Source of the DNA: Litomosoides sigmodontis
Taxonomy: Eukaryota; Nematoda; Chromadorea; Rhabditida; Onchocercidae
Assembly (NCBI GenBank): GCA_963070105.1
Contig: OY718803.1
Coordinates: 1,079,501-1,143,500, forward strand
Length of the DNA: 64,000 nucleotides
Direction: 5' to 3'
In this document: piece after piece, positions 62,054-64,000 of the stretch
Layout of the letters: each line of letters opens with the position of its first letter
Numbering within the stretch: position 1 is the stretch's first letter
Program-made: the position numbers and the translations under genes
Notes under the pieces: generated by a model
What the model was told of the DNA's origin: nothing
The model's database searches: none
The model's input: the letters and a program-made list of their open reading frames with translations, nothing else

Positions 62054-63654
62054 ATGACAAGCGAATCGTTGACACATTGCGTCGCACGATCGCCCTACGT
62101 TACAACTCATCAAGAAACTGAAATACCGGAAAACTTCAGCCGAAGAAGGCTAAATATTCCGGAATCACATGCTGCTAGTAGCATACGTCACTGTCCACTC
62201 TCTTCGCAAACTGTAAGAGATTCCATCTTGCGAACCGAAATTCAGAGTGTTGGAGTTGTTGAAGCTGATGCATATCGTCCTTGTGGTGGTGCTGCTGCTA
62301 CTGCTGCTTCTGCTCCTTCTAATAATAATAATAATAATAATAATTCATATATCCGACTACCGTTAGCTGTGAATATCCGACTACCGTTAGCTGTGAAACC
62401 TTTACGTCAGCATCAATTGAAACCGGAAAATCCGCTCATTTCCGGCGAATTCAGATGCACTACTGCTGCAAGCAGTGCCCGCTTTTCATCATTACCACGA
62501 ATGTCGAGAGCTACACTGCATCCATCCAAAGCTCTATGCGAAACTTTCTCACGTGATTTAAGGCAACATTCAAAAAACGTCCATGGAAATGATGCTTGCA
62601 AGTCTAAATGCGACTTTGAAATTTCGATGGAAGAAAATTTTTTCGATGAAACTGATTTGAATTCATCAATCAACACGATGACATGTGTAGCACAACCTAA
62701 TTTCTGTGACAATGAGAGGATGATGATGATGATGACCAGTGGTGACCACCACTCCAACGATACCAAATCGTCGTTGTTGCAAAAAGCCATTGCAACGAAA
62801 AGGTTTCCTTCAACCAACACAGCAAGCGCACCGCTAGCATCACGAAATGTGGAAAATTCAGCGGTTGACATCAAATGGGAAGTGCCGGATGGTAATTTGA
62901 AGAGTGAATCGAAGTGTGATACACTTGGCGGAAGCGCAACAACAAAGTCATTGCTGAACGTAATTAGGCCAAGACGTTTGACGCTAGCCTGCTCAATGGT
63001 GAATGATGAGAGAGCTGAAGAACGTGCTACACCTGAACGGACTGTAATTACTCAAAAAAATATCACTGGAAGTGATTCATTGAAGCGTAAGACGACCAGA
63101 GAGTCACCGAAAAAACCATGGTTCAGTTCGTCGGTAGATGGACCACCGGTTGTGTCACAAATTCGTGAAACCGGAATTGATGATGATTTACCATGTAAAC
63201 GACGAGATGCTCCACGTTTTCATCCAAGTAATGGTTCATTATCAGTTTCAGTTCACAAGCCAACCGTTTTGAAATCTGATAGTTTACAGCTTCACAGACA
63301 CTCTGCAACACCAACACCACCACCACCACCACCACCAAAACCGACTAGAACTTATGAGGAAGCACTTGGTGATCTAATGCGAACTGAAAAATCGGATATT
63401 AAATTTGGACGGCGAACACGTCCAGTTATGGGCAATGGCTCACGAATAATCGTCCCCAAGGATTACTGTCGTAAGAGACGTGATCGGAGCAGTAGTGATT
63501 GCGGATTTCGCACTAATTTTCGGGAAAGTTCAAATGGAGCTAGGTCGAACGCTCAAACGTTGGGCAAATGGCTTCAGGCACTAGACTTACCGTGTGATTC
63601 ACACTGTCTGGGTAATGAGGATTTGATGTTGTCGGAGGAGAATGCTCCCATAAG
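62054..63654 (+). CDS. Long disordered exon, first coding exon of a gene or alternative formin N-terminus
   Basis: One open exon of 533 codons plus 2 nt runs from ATG 62054 to a GT donor at 63655; an in-frame stop lies upstream near 62013. I recognise no domain. The protein is hydrophilic and rich in Ser, Arg, Lys and Thr. It contains a poly-Asn run (about residues 91-98) coded by AAT triplets, an 8-residue tandem duplication IRLPLAVN/IRLPLAVK (about 99-114), a Met run (about 224), a poly-Pro tract with PKPTRTYEEAL (about residues 422-440), and a basic RKRRDR. Length, codon use and a shadow-free frame support real coding. It sits in formin intron 2 on the same strand, and its donor leaves 2 nt, as formin exon 2 does, so both could splice to the same next exon. 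It may equally start a separate gene. Confidence 0.65.
62325..62396 (+). repeat. In-frame (AAT)n and 24-bp duplication inside the long exon
   Basis: Seven to eight AAT codons give poly-Asn. Right after it, a 24-bp unit starting ATATCCGACTACC at 62349 is repeated at 62373, keeping the frame. Confidence 0.9.
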
Positions 63655-64000
63655 GTTTTTTTTGTTTTAGAAAATTTGAAGAATTTTCACCTTTCAACTG
63701 GCAGCTATTTTTTGAATTAATTTGTCATGCCGTCAAACGTAGCTAATCTAACGAACTGTCTAAAGACTTTTCAATTTTACAAAATCGTACATTAAATGAA
63801 ATGACTTAAGCGTAAGTGTAATTTGTTAATTCCTGAATTTTGCCATTCATTAAAATTAAATTAACTACTAATTGAAATAATTAATTTGGAAAGGGTGGTT
63901 AAATTTTGAAAATGAAAGACTAAATTCAAATTTTGTGCTAAATTCCGTGACTGCGTGCATTGATTGACATTTGAAATAAGCTATGAGAAAAGTATGGGAA
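63655..64000. other. Intron sequence at the window edge
   Basis: AT-rich sequence after the GTTTTT donor of the long exon; no further exon seen before the window ends. Confidence 0.5.

Noticed and set aside
62413..62874. 153-codon frame on the minus strand
   Set aside because: Antisense shadow of the long exon 62054-63654; no motifs and no splice signals.

Overview
This is nuclear DNA of an AT-rich animal, most probably a nematode. Genes are split into many short exons with GTAAG/GTTAG donors and TTTCAG-type acceptors. Start codons lie just behind possible trans-splice acceptors, and the protein set (CERT, LAS1, a SPOP-like MATH-BTB protein, SLC26/SulP, FHOD formin) is metazoan. A spirurid or filarial-type worm is my guess from base composition and intron style; I cannot name the species. 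I see no bacterial operon, CRISPR array, transposon ORF, rRNA or convincing tRNA.

Layout. (1) 1-2067, +: the 3' part of a ceramide-transfer protein (CERT/STARD11) gene. It has intact splice sites but about seven single-base frame breaks. (2) 3470-8593, +: a complete 13-exon LAS1 pre-rRNA-processing gene (477 aa) whose exon phases all fit. (3) 9508-12965, -: an 8-exon MATH-BTB gene (about 440 aa), convergent with LAS1. (4) 12966-27097: 14 kb without a recognisable gene, full of microsatellites. (5) 27098-36236, +: a complete 18-exon SLC26/SulP anion transporter with a C-terminal STAS domain (710 aa). (6) 36237-57822: 21.6 kb with no supported gene. (7) 57823-58642, +: the first two exons of an FHOD-family formin. 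Its second intron holds a 1.5 kb AAT array and a long disordered exon (62054-63654) that ends in the same splice phase. The formin continues beyond the window.

The genes are housekeeping or cell-biological (lipid transfer, ribosome biogenesis, ubiquitin-ligase adaptor, anion transport, actin assembly) and show no sign of working as one pathway. The striking part is the intergenic DNA. Four kilobase-scale, almost uninterrupted AAT/ATT arrays, a TTTA array and many smaller arrays (AC/GT, GTT/CAA, GA/CT, 16-mers, hexamers) make up about a tenth of the window. Several introns and spacers also carry decayed 25-210 bp tandem duplications. All open frames across the arrays are repeat artefacts. I found no convincing new multi-gene system; the best leads are the repeat architecture, the broken CERT frame and the possible alternative N-terminus of the formin.
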